NCBI GenBank assembly: GCA_021798375.1 | Contig: JAJZHU010000160.1 | Coordinates: 1-5,753 of the forward strand | Source of the DNA: Pseudomonadota bacterium | GTDB lineage: Bacteria; Pseudomonadota; Alphaproteobacteria; Acetobacterales; Acetobacteraceae | DNA: 5,753 nt | Reading direction: 5' to 3' | Part shown: positions 1 to 5,622 of the stretch, one piece after another | Position numbering within the stretch: position 1 is the first letter of the stretch | Layout: the number at the start of each line of letters is the position of its first letter | The notes under the pieces: model-generated | Told to the model about the DNA's origin: nothing | The model's input: the letters and a program-made list of their open reading frames with translations, nothing else | The model's database searches: none | Made by a program: the position numbers and the translations under genes

Positions 1-1058
1 TTTTGGTTGCCATGTCTGGCGGCGTGGACAGCAGCACGGTTGCCGGGCTGCTGCACGAGGCCGGTCACGAGGTGATCGGGGCCACATTGCTGTTATACGA
101 TCACGGTTCGGCGGTGGGCCGCAAGGGAACCTGCTGCGCCGGGCAGGACATTCACGACGCCAAAAACGTCGCGGCGCATCTGGGCATTCCGCATTATGTG
201 ATCGACGCCGAGGAGCGGTTTCGCCAAAGCGTGATCGATAATTTCGCCGACAGCTATGCTTTGGGCGAGACGCCGGTGCCGTGCGTGCGTTGCAATCAAA
301 GCGTGAAATTCGGCGATTTGCTTGATCTGGCGGCCGATCTGGGCTGCGAGGCGATGGCCACCGGCCATTATGTGCAGCGCATCGATGGACCGGGCGGCCC
401 GGAAATGCACCGTGCGGTGGATCCGGCGCGCGATCAGAGCTGGTTCCTGTTCGCCACCACCCGCGATCAATTGGCGCGCTCGCTGTTTCCGCTGGGGGCG
501 ATGCGCACCAAGGACGAGGTGCGGGCCCACGCGGCGCGTCTGGGCATCGAGGTGGCGCAAAAGCCGGACAGCCAGGATATTTGTTTTGTGCCGCAGGGGT
601 CTTACGCCGATCTGGTGGCCAAATTACGTCCCGAATCCGCAGCACCCGGCGAGATCGTCGATCTCGCCGGGCAGGTGCTCGACACCCACAAAGGGGTGGG
701 CGGTTACACCGTGGGCCAGGGCAAGCGGCTGGGGCGGGCCAGCGGGTTGGAAGAATCGCGCAATATCGTCGTGGCGCTCGACCCCACCACGCGCCGGGTG
801 ATCGTGGGGCCGCGCCGAACCGGGGCCACCGAGGTGTATCTGCGCGAGTTGAACTGGCTGATCGATCCCCCCCGCGAGCCTGTGGCGGTGCGGGTGAAGC
901 TGCGGGCGCGGGAAGAACCGCAGCCGGCGAGCGTGGTGGCGACCGAGGATGGCGCGCTGGTGCGGCTGGAAGTGGCGGCATTGGCAGCACCCGGTCAGGC
1001 CTGCGTGTTTTACGACGGCGAGCGGATTTTGGGCGGCGGCTTTATCCGCAAGCCATAA
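1..1058 (+). CDS. mnmA: tRNA-specific 2-thiouridylase MnmA, 5'-truncated by the window edge
   Basis: This enzyme uses ATP to activate C2 of uridine 34 in tRNA-Lys, -Glu and -Gln and replaces the oxygen with sulfur relayed from a cysteine desulfurase; it acts in the cytoplasm. About 351 residues are visible, with the first complete codon at position 3. The PP-loop signature SGGVDSS lies at visible residues 5-11, so only a short N-terminal piece should be missing; the TTG at position 3 is unlikely to be the start. The catalytic pair fits the family: C97 in CVRCNQSVKF and C194 in SQDICFVP. Other conserved parts are TGHY (120-123), DQSWFLF (144-150) and the YTVGQGKRLG segment (235-244) before the C-terminal beta-barrel domain, which ends GGGFIRKP. 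The reading frame is intact to TAA at 1056-1058. No convincing terminator follows. Family assignment is very secure. Confidence 0.97.
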   Translation, partial: LVAMSGGVDSSTVAGLLHEAGHEVIGATLLLYDHGSAVGRKGTCCAGQDIHDAKNVAAHLGIPHYVIDAEERFRQSVIDNFADSYALGETPVPCVRCNQSVKFGDLLDLAADLGCEAMATGHYVQRIDGPGGPEMHRAVDPARDQSWFLFATTRDQLARSLFPLGAMRTKDEVRAHAARLGIEVAQKPDSQDICFVPQGSYADLVAKLRPESAAPGEIVDLAGQVLDTHKGVGGYTVGQGKRLGRASGLEESRNIVVALDPTTRRVIVGPRRTGATEVYLRELNWLIDPPREPVAVRVKLRAREEPQPASVVATEDGALVRLEVAALAAPGQACVFYDGERILGGGFIRKP

Positions 1059-1153
1059 AAGCCGGGTTTTGGGGCGGTCCGGCCAAAAACAATTGATATT
1101 TTAGCGAGTTGGATCAATTTCACGGATGCCGGTTTGGGCGTAAGAATTCAACG

Positions 1154-1207
1154 CTAGAGTGCGTCATGGTGAGGTTGAATCGGATTTACCGCCACGACGA
1201 ACTCTAG
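1154..1207. repeat. Imperfect palindromic repeat (REP/MITE-like), arm of a composite intergenic repeat
   Basis: A 54-bp inverted repeat occupies the middle of the 209-bp gap between mnmA and the DUF2892 gene. The outer arms CTAGAGT (1154-1160) and ACTCTAG (1201-1207) are perfectly complementary. Pairing continues inward with 1162-1165 against 1196-1199 and 1167-1169 against 1192-1194, broken by single mismatches. The centre holds the small palindrome AATCGGATT (1178-1186). Together with the hairpin just downstream (1222-1244) it resembles, from memory, the dispersed palindromic intergenic repeats found in many copies in alphaproteobacterial genomes, which carry a similar CTCTAGCTCTTTGATT core. 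That kinship is inference, because only one copy lies in this window. No ORF is inside it and I see no target-site duplication. Confidence 0.6.
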
Positions 1208-1221
1208 CTCTTTGATTGAAC

Positions 1222-1244
1222 GAGCCGATTTTCCGGATCGGCTC
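1222..1244 (+). repeat. Perfect 8-bp stem hairpin in the leader of the DUF2892 gene
   Basis: GAGCCGAT (1222-1229) and ATCGGCTC (1237-1244) are exact reverse complements around a seven-base loop, TTTCCGG. The hairpin ends ten bases before the AGGAGG ribosome binding site (1255-1260). No T-run follows, so it is not a typical intrinsic terminator. It probably forms the second half of the composite repeat starting at 1154. If transcription of the DUF2892 gene starts upstream of it, the hairpin would lie in the 5' leader and could affect transcript stability or translation, but nothing in the sequence proves that. The bases do not visibly pair with the ribosome binding site. Confidence 0.55.
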
Positions 1245-1267
1245 TAACAAACGCAGGAGGCATTTTT

Positions 1268-1465
1268 ATGGTCACCAATGTTGGTGGTATCGACCGTGTG
1301 TTGCGCATTGCGATTGGGTTGGGGTTGATTGTGGCCACGTTGCTGCATTATCTGCCGGTGTGGGGCTGGATCGGCGTGGTGCCGTTGGTCACAGGCGTGG
1401 TTGGCTGGTGCCCGGCTTATACGTTGCTTGGCGTTAAAACCTGCAAACGCGGCAGCCCGACCTGA
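1268..1465 (+). CDS. DUF2892 (YgaP-like transmembrane domain) small inner-membrane protein
   Basis: This is a 65-residue predicted inner-membrane protein. It begins with MVTNVGGIDRVLRIAIG, the usual N-terminal stretch of the DUF2892 family, and has two hydrophobic helices at about residues 11-28 and 31-55. The second carries the family's TGVVGWCPAYTLLG segment (42-55), then a short tail with a second cysteine (C48 in the helix, C59 in TCK). The start is firm: a perfect AGGAGG lies at 1255-1260, seven bases before the ATG. In YgaP the same domain is fused to a rhodanese that handles sulfane sulfur; here it stands alone, and its biochemical role is unknown. It follows mnmA, a sulfur-transfer gene, at 209 bp, but the intervening palindromic repeat argues against simple co-transcription. 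A longer overlapping frame from 1216 lacks family resemblance and was not chosen. Confidence 0.88.
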   Translation: MVTNVGGIDRVLRIAIGLGLIVATLLHYLPVWGWIGVVPLVTGVVGWCPAYTLLGVKTCKRGSPT

Positions 1466-1487
1466 TAAAGTCTTTCGCTTTATTTTT
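1465..1487 (+). terminator. Weak candidate intrinsic terminator after the DUF2892 gene
   Basis: ATAAAG (1465-1470) and CTTTAT (1478-1483) form a six-base stem around a seven-base loop, followed directly by TTTTCTT. It begins at the stop codon of the DUF2892 gene and sits in the 24-base gap before the convergent RgpF-like gene's stop. The stem is AT-rich and therefore weak, so this may be only partly efficient. The opposite strand has no T-run after the stem, so it would serve only the rightward transcript. Confidence 0.35.
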
Positions 1488-1489
1488 CT

Positions 1490-3574
1490 TCACGCCATCC
1501 GCCCGATCACCGATTTGCGCAGGTCTTCTTCGATCAGTTGCACATCGGCGCCCGAGGTGTTGGCGATTTCGGCTTTCCAATCCAGCGTATCGGGCACGCC
1601 CGATGGATTGGAGCGCAGCAGTTCGCGTTTGAGAAACGGGTAGCCGGCGCGCAGCAACTGGCGCCACAGGTCGGCGGTGGGGTTGAGCTTGTAGCCTTGC
1701 TCCATCGCGTGCGTCACGCTGTGGCGTTGGCGCAGCCGCAGGCGGATATAGGGCGTGGCGCCGCGGTTGGCGATGCGGTTGATGGGATCGTGCAGTTTGA
1801 GCAGGTCTTGATAAGGATAGAGCGCCGCGCATTTGAAACCGGCCTTTTGCAGCACGCCGGTGATTTTCAATTCGCCGTTGCTGATCGCCCAGGATTTCGA
1901 TGTTGCCGGGCGCACGCTCCGCCAGAAATCGCGCCAGGCCTGGCTGCGCAGCACGCGGCGCGAAAAGGCGATGAAGTAGGATTGCATGTGGTAATTGCGT
2001 TGCTCGCTGTCGGTCATACCCCAGACATCGATATGCGAAAAATCCATGCGGGCCAGGAGCGGGCCGAGCGGGGTGAGCGGGCCATAGACGCTGTCGTTGA
2101 CGATGGCCAGCCAGTGGAGTTGATCGAGCGAGCCTTTGAGATATGCCAGCCCTTCGCGCCAGGCGCCGAAATCATAACCGCGATTGCGGCGCACGATGAT
2201 GCCCATGCACAGGGGCTTGAGGCTTTCGATGGCCTCGGGTTGCAACTTGCCGCTGTTGGAGACGAACAGGATCGAGGTTTCGGCCGCCCGCAGCGCGCGT
2301 AGATACTCCAAAACATAGGGGCGCACCTCGCCTTTTTTGTCGAAATGCACGAATACCACCACGCGCTCGCCGCACTGCACAGGTGTTTCGGGCCACACAT
2401 AGCGGGCTTGCAGGGGGGAGCGCGGCAGGCTCATCGTTATGCTGAACAACTCGCGACCGCGCTTTGCGGCTTTGCGCAACAGAAAATAGCCATCGATCAG
2501 CGGGGTGAACCAACTGGTCCAGGCGCGGCGGCGTTCCTTGAGATTGGCGGTGAGGTCCTTTTCGATCAGCGTGATGTCGCAGGTTGGGATGTCTTCCAAC
2601 ATATCGACCCAGTCAAACAGATCCTGCACCAGATCGGGGTTGGAGCGCAGCAATTGGCGCGAGAAATAAGGGCAGCCGATCTGCAGCAATTGCCGCCATA
2701 ATTGCTGCGTGACGTCGAAGGGCTTGTGGCTGGCGATGAAGGCATCGATTTTCTGCAGTTGCACATAGCGAAAGCGTGGCCGCAGCCCGTCCGGCTCGCC
2801 CTCTTCCAGCGGCGTGCGATCGACCAAATCGCACAATTCCTCCTTGGTGAAGATCGGCTGCATCCGCAACCCGGCTTTGATCATGGTTTGCGAAAAGCCG
2901 ATCTCGCCGTGGCGGAACAGCCAGCGGGCGGAGCGCAACGGTAGGACGCCGGACCAGAATTTGGCCCAGGCTTTGGTGCCCATGATTGTGGGATTGATGG
3001 CCAGAAAATAGCTTTGCAGATGCCAGCGCGTCTGCCAGCTATCCGTCAGGCTCCAAATGTCCGCCTTGGTGAAATCCAGCTTCGCCAGCAGCGGTTCCAG
3101 CGGGGTGAGCGGGCCATAGCGGCTGTCGTCGATCAACAGCAGCATCGAAAGATTGGCGTTGTCGCCAAGATAGCGTAACGCTTCGCGCCAGGCGCCCCAT
3201 TTGCCGCCCCAGTTTTTGCGCACCAACAGCGCATCGCACAGCGGACGAAGCTCTTTCAGTGATTTTTCCTCGATCTCGCCGGCGTTGGAGACGAACAGGA
3301 TCCGGAAGCCCTGCGCGCGCAGGGCGGCGAGATGCGCCAGCACATAGGCGCCGACGCGGTTCAGCGGATCGTGATGCGCGAAGATCGCCAATTTGCCCTT
3401 GAATTCAGGGGTTCGCGCCGGAATTTGCCAGGTGGTTTGCCATGGCGAGCGCAACATCGCCACCCCGCAAGCAATCGCATCGGCAATATATTCTGCCGTG
3501 CGGCCAATGGCTTGGAGCCATGGGCGGAGGCGGGCCAGGGGCCAGGCGAGGAATTTTGGTAACGGGCGGGCCAT
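1490..3574 (-). CDS. Two-module rhamnan synthesis F (RgpF-like) protein, probable glycosyltransferase
   Basis: This 694-residue protein contains two copies of the RgpF-like domain, a family linked to rhamnose-containing surface polysaccharide synthesis and usually treated as glycosyltransferases. Module 1 covers about residues 1-345 and module 2 about 346-694. Matching landmarks are KLAIFAHHD (61-69) and RVVVFVHFD (404-412); ILFVSN (92-97 and 435-440); DDSRYGPLTPL (149-159) and NDSVYGPLTPL (493-503); LTDS (176-179) and MTDS (520-523); HLQSYF and HMQSYF; and ELLRSNP-type tails. The signature NRGYDFGAW (464-472) is intact in module 2 but reads NWGGKWGAW (121-129) in module 1. The N-terminus is rich in Arg and Trp, with amphipathic helix character, and has no clear signal peptide, so a cytoplasmic or peripheral-membrane location is likely. 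The ATG at 3572-3574 has only a weak purine-rich site (GAAGAAAAG) upstream. No glycan genes adjoin it. Donor and acceptor sugars are unknown. Confidence 0.85.
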   Translation of the reverse strand: MARPLPKFLAWPLARLRPWLQAIGRTAEYIADAIACGVAMLRSPWQTTWQIPARTPEFKGKLAIFAHHDPLNRVGAYVLAHLAALRAQGFRILFVSNAGEIEEKSLKELRPLCDALLVRKNWGGKWGAWREALRYLGDNANLSMLLLIDDSRYGPLTPLEPLLAKLDFTKADIWSLTDSWQTRWHLQSYFLAINPTIMGTKAWAKFWSGVLPLRSARWLFRHGEIGFSQTMIKAGLRMQPIFTKEELCDLVDRTPLEEGEPDGLRPRFRYVQLQKIDAFIASHKPFDVTQQLWRQLLQIGCPYFSRQLLRSNPDLVQDLFDWVDMLEDIPTCDITLIEKDLTANLKERRRAWTSWFTPLIDGYFLLRKAAKRGRELFSITMSLPRSPLQARYVWPETPVQCGERVVVFVHFDKKGEVRPYVLEYLRALRAAETSILFVSNSGKLQPEAIESLKPLCMGIIVRRNRGYDFGAWREGLAYLKGSLDQLHWLAIVNDSVYGPLTPLGPLLARMDFSHIDVWGMTDSEQRNYHMQSYFIAFSRRVLRSQAWRDFWRSVRPATSKSWAISNGELKITGVLQKAGFKCAALYPYQDLLKLHDPINRIANRGATPYIRLRLRQRHSVTHAMEQGYKLNPTADLWRQLLRAGYPFLKRELLRSNPSGVPDTLDWKAEIANTSGADVQLIEEDLRKSVIGRMA
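1493..3574 (-). repeat. Internal head-to-tail duplication inside the RgpF-like gene
   Basis: The gene consists of two units of about 345 codons: unit 1 spans roughly 2540-3574 and unit 2 roughly 1493-2539. The units align over their whole length, including the preambles (LRSPWQTTWQIPA at 41-53 against PRSPLQARYVWPE at 384-396) and the tails (QLWRQLL...LLRSNP...LIEKDL against DLWRQLL...LLRSNP...LIEEDL). The offset is a steady 341-344 codons. At DNA level two exact stretches survive: 21 bases at 2067-2087 and 3099-3119 (1,032 bp apart, encoding the YGPLTPL region) and 19 bases at 2255-2273 and 3284-3302 (1,029 bp apart, encoding ILFVSN). Most of the remaining sequence has diverged, so the duplication is not very recent. 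Confidence 0.85.
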
Positions 3575-3706
3575 AAAGCTTTTCTTCGCTGTGCGGCGCT
3601 CATAGTCGGTTGTTTCAGGCGTGGCTTCAAGAGGGGAGAGCGGGCGTTTGAGCCAAAAGCAGGGCGGGTTTGCAAAGGCAAAACTTGCCCCCGCGCCGCA
3701 AAGCCA

Positions 3707-3734
3707 TTAGCAACGCCGCACAATCGCGTATCCT
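3707..3734 (+). promoter_or_regulatory. Candidate sigma-70-type promoter for asd in the divergent intergenic region
   Basis: The 192-bp gap between the divergent RgpF-like gene and asd (3575-3766) must hold both promoters. The best asd candidate is TTAGCA (3707-3712) and TATCCT (3729-3734) with a 16-base spacer, ending 32 bases before the asd ATG. The match is moderate. For the minus-strand gene I see no box pair with good spacing. Other visible items are a short inverted repeat GGCAA/TTGCC (3677-3681, 3685-3689) and direct repeats CGCCGCA at 3694-3700 and 3714-3720, exactly 20 bp apart. No riboswitch-like architecture was recognised. Confidence 0.3.
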
Positions 3735-3753
3735 TAGTTGTGCGCCGAAGATC

Positions 3754-3758
3754 AGGAG
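3754..3758 (+). promoter_or_regulatory. Ribosome binding site fixing the asd start at 3767
   Basis: AGGAG lies eight bases before the ATG at 3767-3769. An in-frame GTG at 3740 would give nine extra residues (MRRRSGVFL) that precede the site, do not resemble the family N-terminus and have no ribosome binding site of their own. The ATG places the nucleotide-binding GATGAVG loop at the usual distance from the N-terminus. Confidence 0.8.
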
Positions 3759-3766
3759 TGTTTTTG

Positions 3767-4801
3767 ATGGCTGTTGTTGGGGGTTATCGGGTTGCGGTGG
3801 TGGGCGCCACGGGGGCGGTTGGCCGCGAGATGATCAAGACTCTCGTCGAGCGCCAATTCCCGGCGAGCGAAGTGGTGGCGTTGGCGTCTGGCCGTTCGAC
3901 CGGCAGCGAAATTTCGTTTGGCGACAAAAAGATCCTCACCGTTAAAAACCTGGAGACGTTCGATTTCACCGGGTGGGATATCGGCCTGTTCAGCCCCGGC
4001 GCGTCGGTTTCCGCCATCCATGCCCCGCGCGCGGCCGCGGCCGGTTGCGTGGTGATCGATAATACCAGCCATTTCCGCATGGAAAACGATATCCCGCTGG
4101 TGGTGCCCGAAGTGAACCCCGAGGCTTTGGATGGTTTCGCCAAACGCGGCATCATCGCCAACCCGAATTGCAGCACCATCCAGATGGTGGTGGCGCTGAA
4201 ACCCCTGCATGATCGGTTCAGGATCAAGCGCGTGGTGGTCAGCACCTATCAATCCGTGTCGGGCGCCGGCAAGGAAGGCATGGATGAATTGTTCAACCAT
4301 ACCAAGGCCTTGTTCGTGAACGATCCCAACAAGGCCGAGATCTTCACCAAGGAAATCGCCTTTAATTGTATCCCGCACATCGATAAATTCATGGACGACG
4401 GCTCGACCAAGGAAGAATGGAAGATGGTCGTCGAGACCAAGAAAATTCTCGATCCCGCCATCGATGTGTTCGCCACCGCCGTGCGCGTGCCGGTGTTCAT
4501 CGGCCATGGCGAAGCCGTGACCGTGGAATTTGAAAATCCCGTCACCGCATCCGAAGCGCGGGCCATCTTGCGCGCCGCCCCCGGCGTTGTGGTGATCGAT
4601 AAACACGACGACGGCGGATACGCCACGCAGATCGATTGCGTGGGCGAAGACGCCGTGTTCGTAAGCCGCATTCGCAAAGACCCCACCGTCCCCCACGGCC
4701 TCGGCTTTTGGTGCGTGTCCGATAACCTCCGCAAAGGCGCCGCCCTCAACGCCGTCCAAATCGCCGAAACCATGATCGCGCGCGGATTGTTGCGGAAGTA
4801 A
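3767..4801 (+). CDS. asd: Aspartate-semialdehyde dehydrogenase
   Basis: The enzyme reduces L-aspartyl-4-phosphate to L-aspartate 4-semialdehyde with NADPH in the cytoplasm, the branch-point step for lysine/meso-diaminopimelate, threonine and methionine. The 344-residue product has the normal family length. The dinucleotide-binding loop GATGAVG is at 13-19. The active-site cysteine is C135 in NPNCSTIQMV, with Q162 in YQSVSGAGKEG. Substrate-binding R240 and catalytic H247 lie in AVRVPVFIGHGEAV. The C-terminal dimerisation segment ends DNLRKGAALNAVQIAE. All key residues are present, so it should be active. It is divergently arranged to the RgpF-like gene and convergent with nadK, and appears monocistronic. 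No leader peptide or lysine riboswitch was seen upstream. Identification is secure. Confidence 0.97.
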   Translation: MAVVGGYRVAVVGATGAVGREMIKTLVERQFPASEVVALASGRSTGSEISFGDKKILTVKNLETFDFTGWDIGLFSPGASVSAIHAPRAAAAGCVVIDNTSHFRMENDIPLVVPEVNPEALDGFAKRGIIANPNCSTIQMVVALKPLHDRFRIKRVVVSTYQSVSGAGKEGMDELFNHTKALFVNDPNKAEIFTKEIAFNCIPHIDKFMDDGSTKEEWKMVVETKKILDPAIDVFATAVRVPVFIGHGEAVTVEFENPVTASEARAILRAAPGVVVIDKHDDGGYATQIDCVGEDAVFVSRIRKDPTVPHGLGFWCVSDNLRKGAALNAVQIAETMIARGLLRK

Positions 4802-4811
4802 TTCGGGGTTC

Positions 4812-4856
4812 AGGGAAGGGGAAGGCAAAACCCCTGCCTTGCCTTCTTCTTTCCCT
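4812..4856. terminator. Long hairpin between convergent asd and nadK, probable bidirectional terminator
   Basis: AGGGAA (4812-4817) pairs with TTCCCT (4851-4856), and GAAGGCAA (4821-4828) pairs with TTGCCTTC (4839-4846). The three bases between the stems can pair partly through G-T wobbles, and the loop is ten bases. It starts 11 bases after the asd stop and reaches into the nadK stop codon. For asd, the inner stem is followed by the T-rich TTCTTTCCC; for nadK the tract after the inner stem is CCCTTCCCT, a poorer match. Neither side has a perfect T-run, so efficiency is uncertain, but position and symmetry fit a shared terminator. Confidence 0.55.
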
Positions 4857-5622
4857 AAACCGTGAATTGCTCCGCGATAATCCGTTCGGACAGGCCTTGG
4901 TCGGGGTCGAACAGGAGGGTGACGCCGACGTTGCGGTCTTCGCTGACGCCGACGGAGAGGACGTCGCGGACTTCGGTGCTGTCGGCCACGGCGGCGACGG
5001 GGCGTTTGTCGCTTTCGAGTATTTCAAACAGGATTTCGGCCGAGGCCGGCAGCAGGGCGCCGCGCCAGCGGCGGGGGCGGAAGGCGCTGATGGGGGTGAG
5101 CGGGAGGAGATTGGCCGAAAGCGGCACGATCGGGCCGTGGGCCGAGAGGTTGTAGGCGGTGGATCCGGCGGGGGTGCTGATAAGCACGCCGTCGCAGATG
5201 AGTTCTTCGAGCCGGACACGGCCATCGACCGAGACGCGGATTTTGGCGGCCTGGCGGGCTTCGCGCAGCAGGCTGACTTCGTTGAGGGCGAGCGCTTCTT
5301 CCACCGCGCCCGAGCGGGTGATGGCGTGCATTCGCAATGGGTGGATGGTGGCGGCTTGCGCGCTGGCCAGCCGTTCGGGCAGGTCGGTGGCGTTGTAGGG
5401 GTTCATCATAAAGCCGACCGAGCCGCAATTCATGCCGTAAACGGGGGCGGTGCGGACCAGCATGAGGTGGAGGGTTTCGAGCATGAAGCCATCACCGCCG
5501 AGGGCGACGACGAAATCGGCTTCGGAGAGTTTGCAATCGCCGTAGAGCGCGGTGAGTTCGGCCAGGGCGCTTTGGGCCAGATCGGCCGAGGAGGCGCGGA
5601 AGGCGATTTTGGGAGATGTCAT
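4855..5622 (-). CDS. nadK: NAD kinase (ATP-dependent NAD+ 2'-phosphotransferase)
   Basis: NadK phosphorylates NAD+ to NADP+ in the cytoplasm and sets the NADPH pool used by reductive biosynthesis. The 255-residue product is shorter than the roughly 290 residues of the E. coli enzyme, as is common in alphaproteobacteria. Diagnostic motifs are GGDG with the catalytic aspartate (42-45, D44), GMNCGSVGFMMN (63-74), the NE pair (114-115), and DGVLISTPAGSTAY (144-157) with the substrate-binding loop. The C-terminal beta-rich half is complete to EQFTV. The ATG at 5620-5622 overlaps the stop of the upstream hydrolase as ATGA and has no ribosome binding site of its own, which points to translational coupling. 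An oddity is C66 at a position where arginine is frequent in the family; the effect is unknown. Confidence 0.95.
   Translation of the reverse strand: MTSPKIAFRASSADLAQSALAELTALYGDCKLSEADFVVALGGDGFMLETLHLMLVRTAPVYGMNCGSVGFMMNPYNATDLPERLASAQAATIHPLRMHAITRSGAVEEALALNEVSLLREARQAAKIRVSVDGRVRLEELICDGVLISTPAGSTAYNLSAHGPIVPLSANLLPLTPISAFRPRRWRGALLPASAEILFEILESDKRPVAAVADSTEVRDVLSVGVSEDRNVGVTLLFDPDQGLSERIIAEQFTV

Noticed and set aside
1061..1088. Possible intrinsic terminator directly after mnmA
   Set aside because: TTTTGG (1067-1072) can pair with CCAAAA (1083-1088), or GCCGG (1061-1065) with CCGGC (1079-1083), but the stems are short, mutually exclusive and not followed by a T-run.
1216..1437. Alternative plus-strand frame overlapping the DUF2892 gene
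   Set aside because: It starts inside the palindromic repeat, has no ribosome binding site at the right distance and yields no recognisable protein, whereas the 1268 frame has both.
1538..2302. Open frame of 254 codons on the plus strand inside the RgpF-like gene
   Set aside because: It is antisense to a clear protein-coding gene with a recognisable family; its composition reflects codon bias rather than a real product.
3740..3766. GTG-initiated extension of asd by nine residues
   Set aside because: The AGGAG ribosome binding site lies inside this stretch and serves the ATG at 3767; the extra residues do not match the family N-terminus.
3752..4828. Long open frame of 358 codons on the minus strand opposite asd
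   Set aside because: It mirrors asd codon for codon, is rich in His and Gly as expected from antisense reading of GC-biased codons, and matches no family I recognise.
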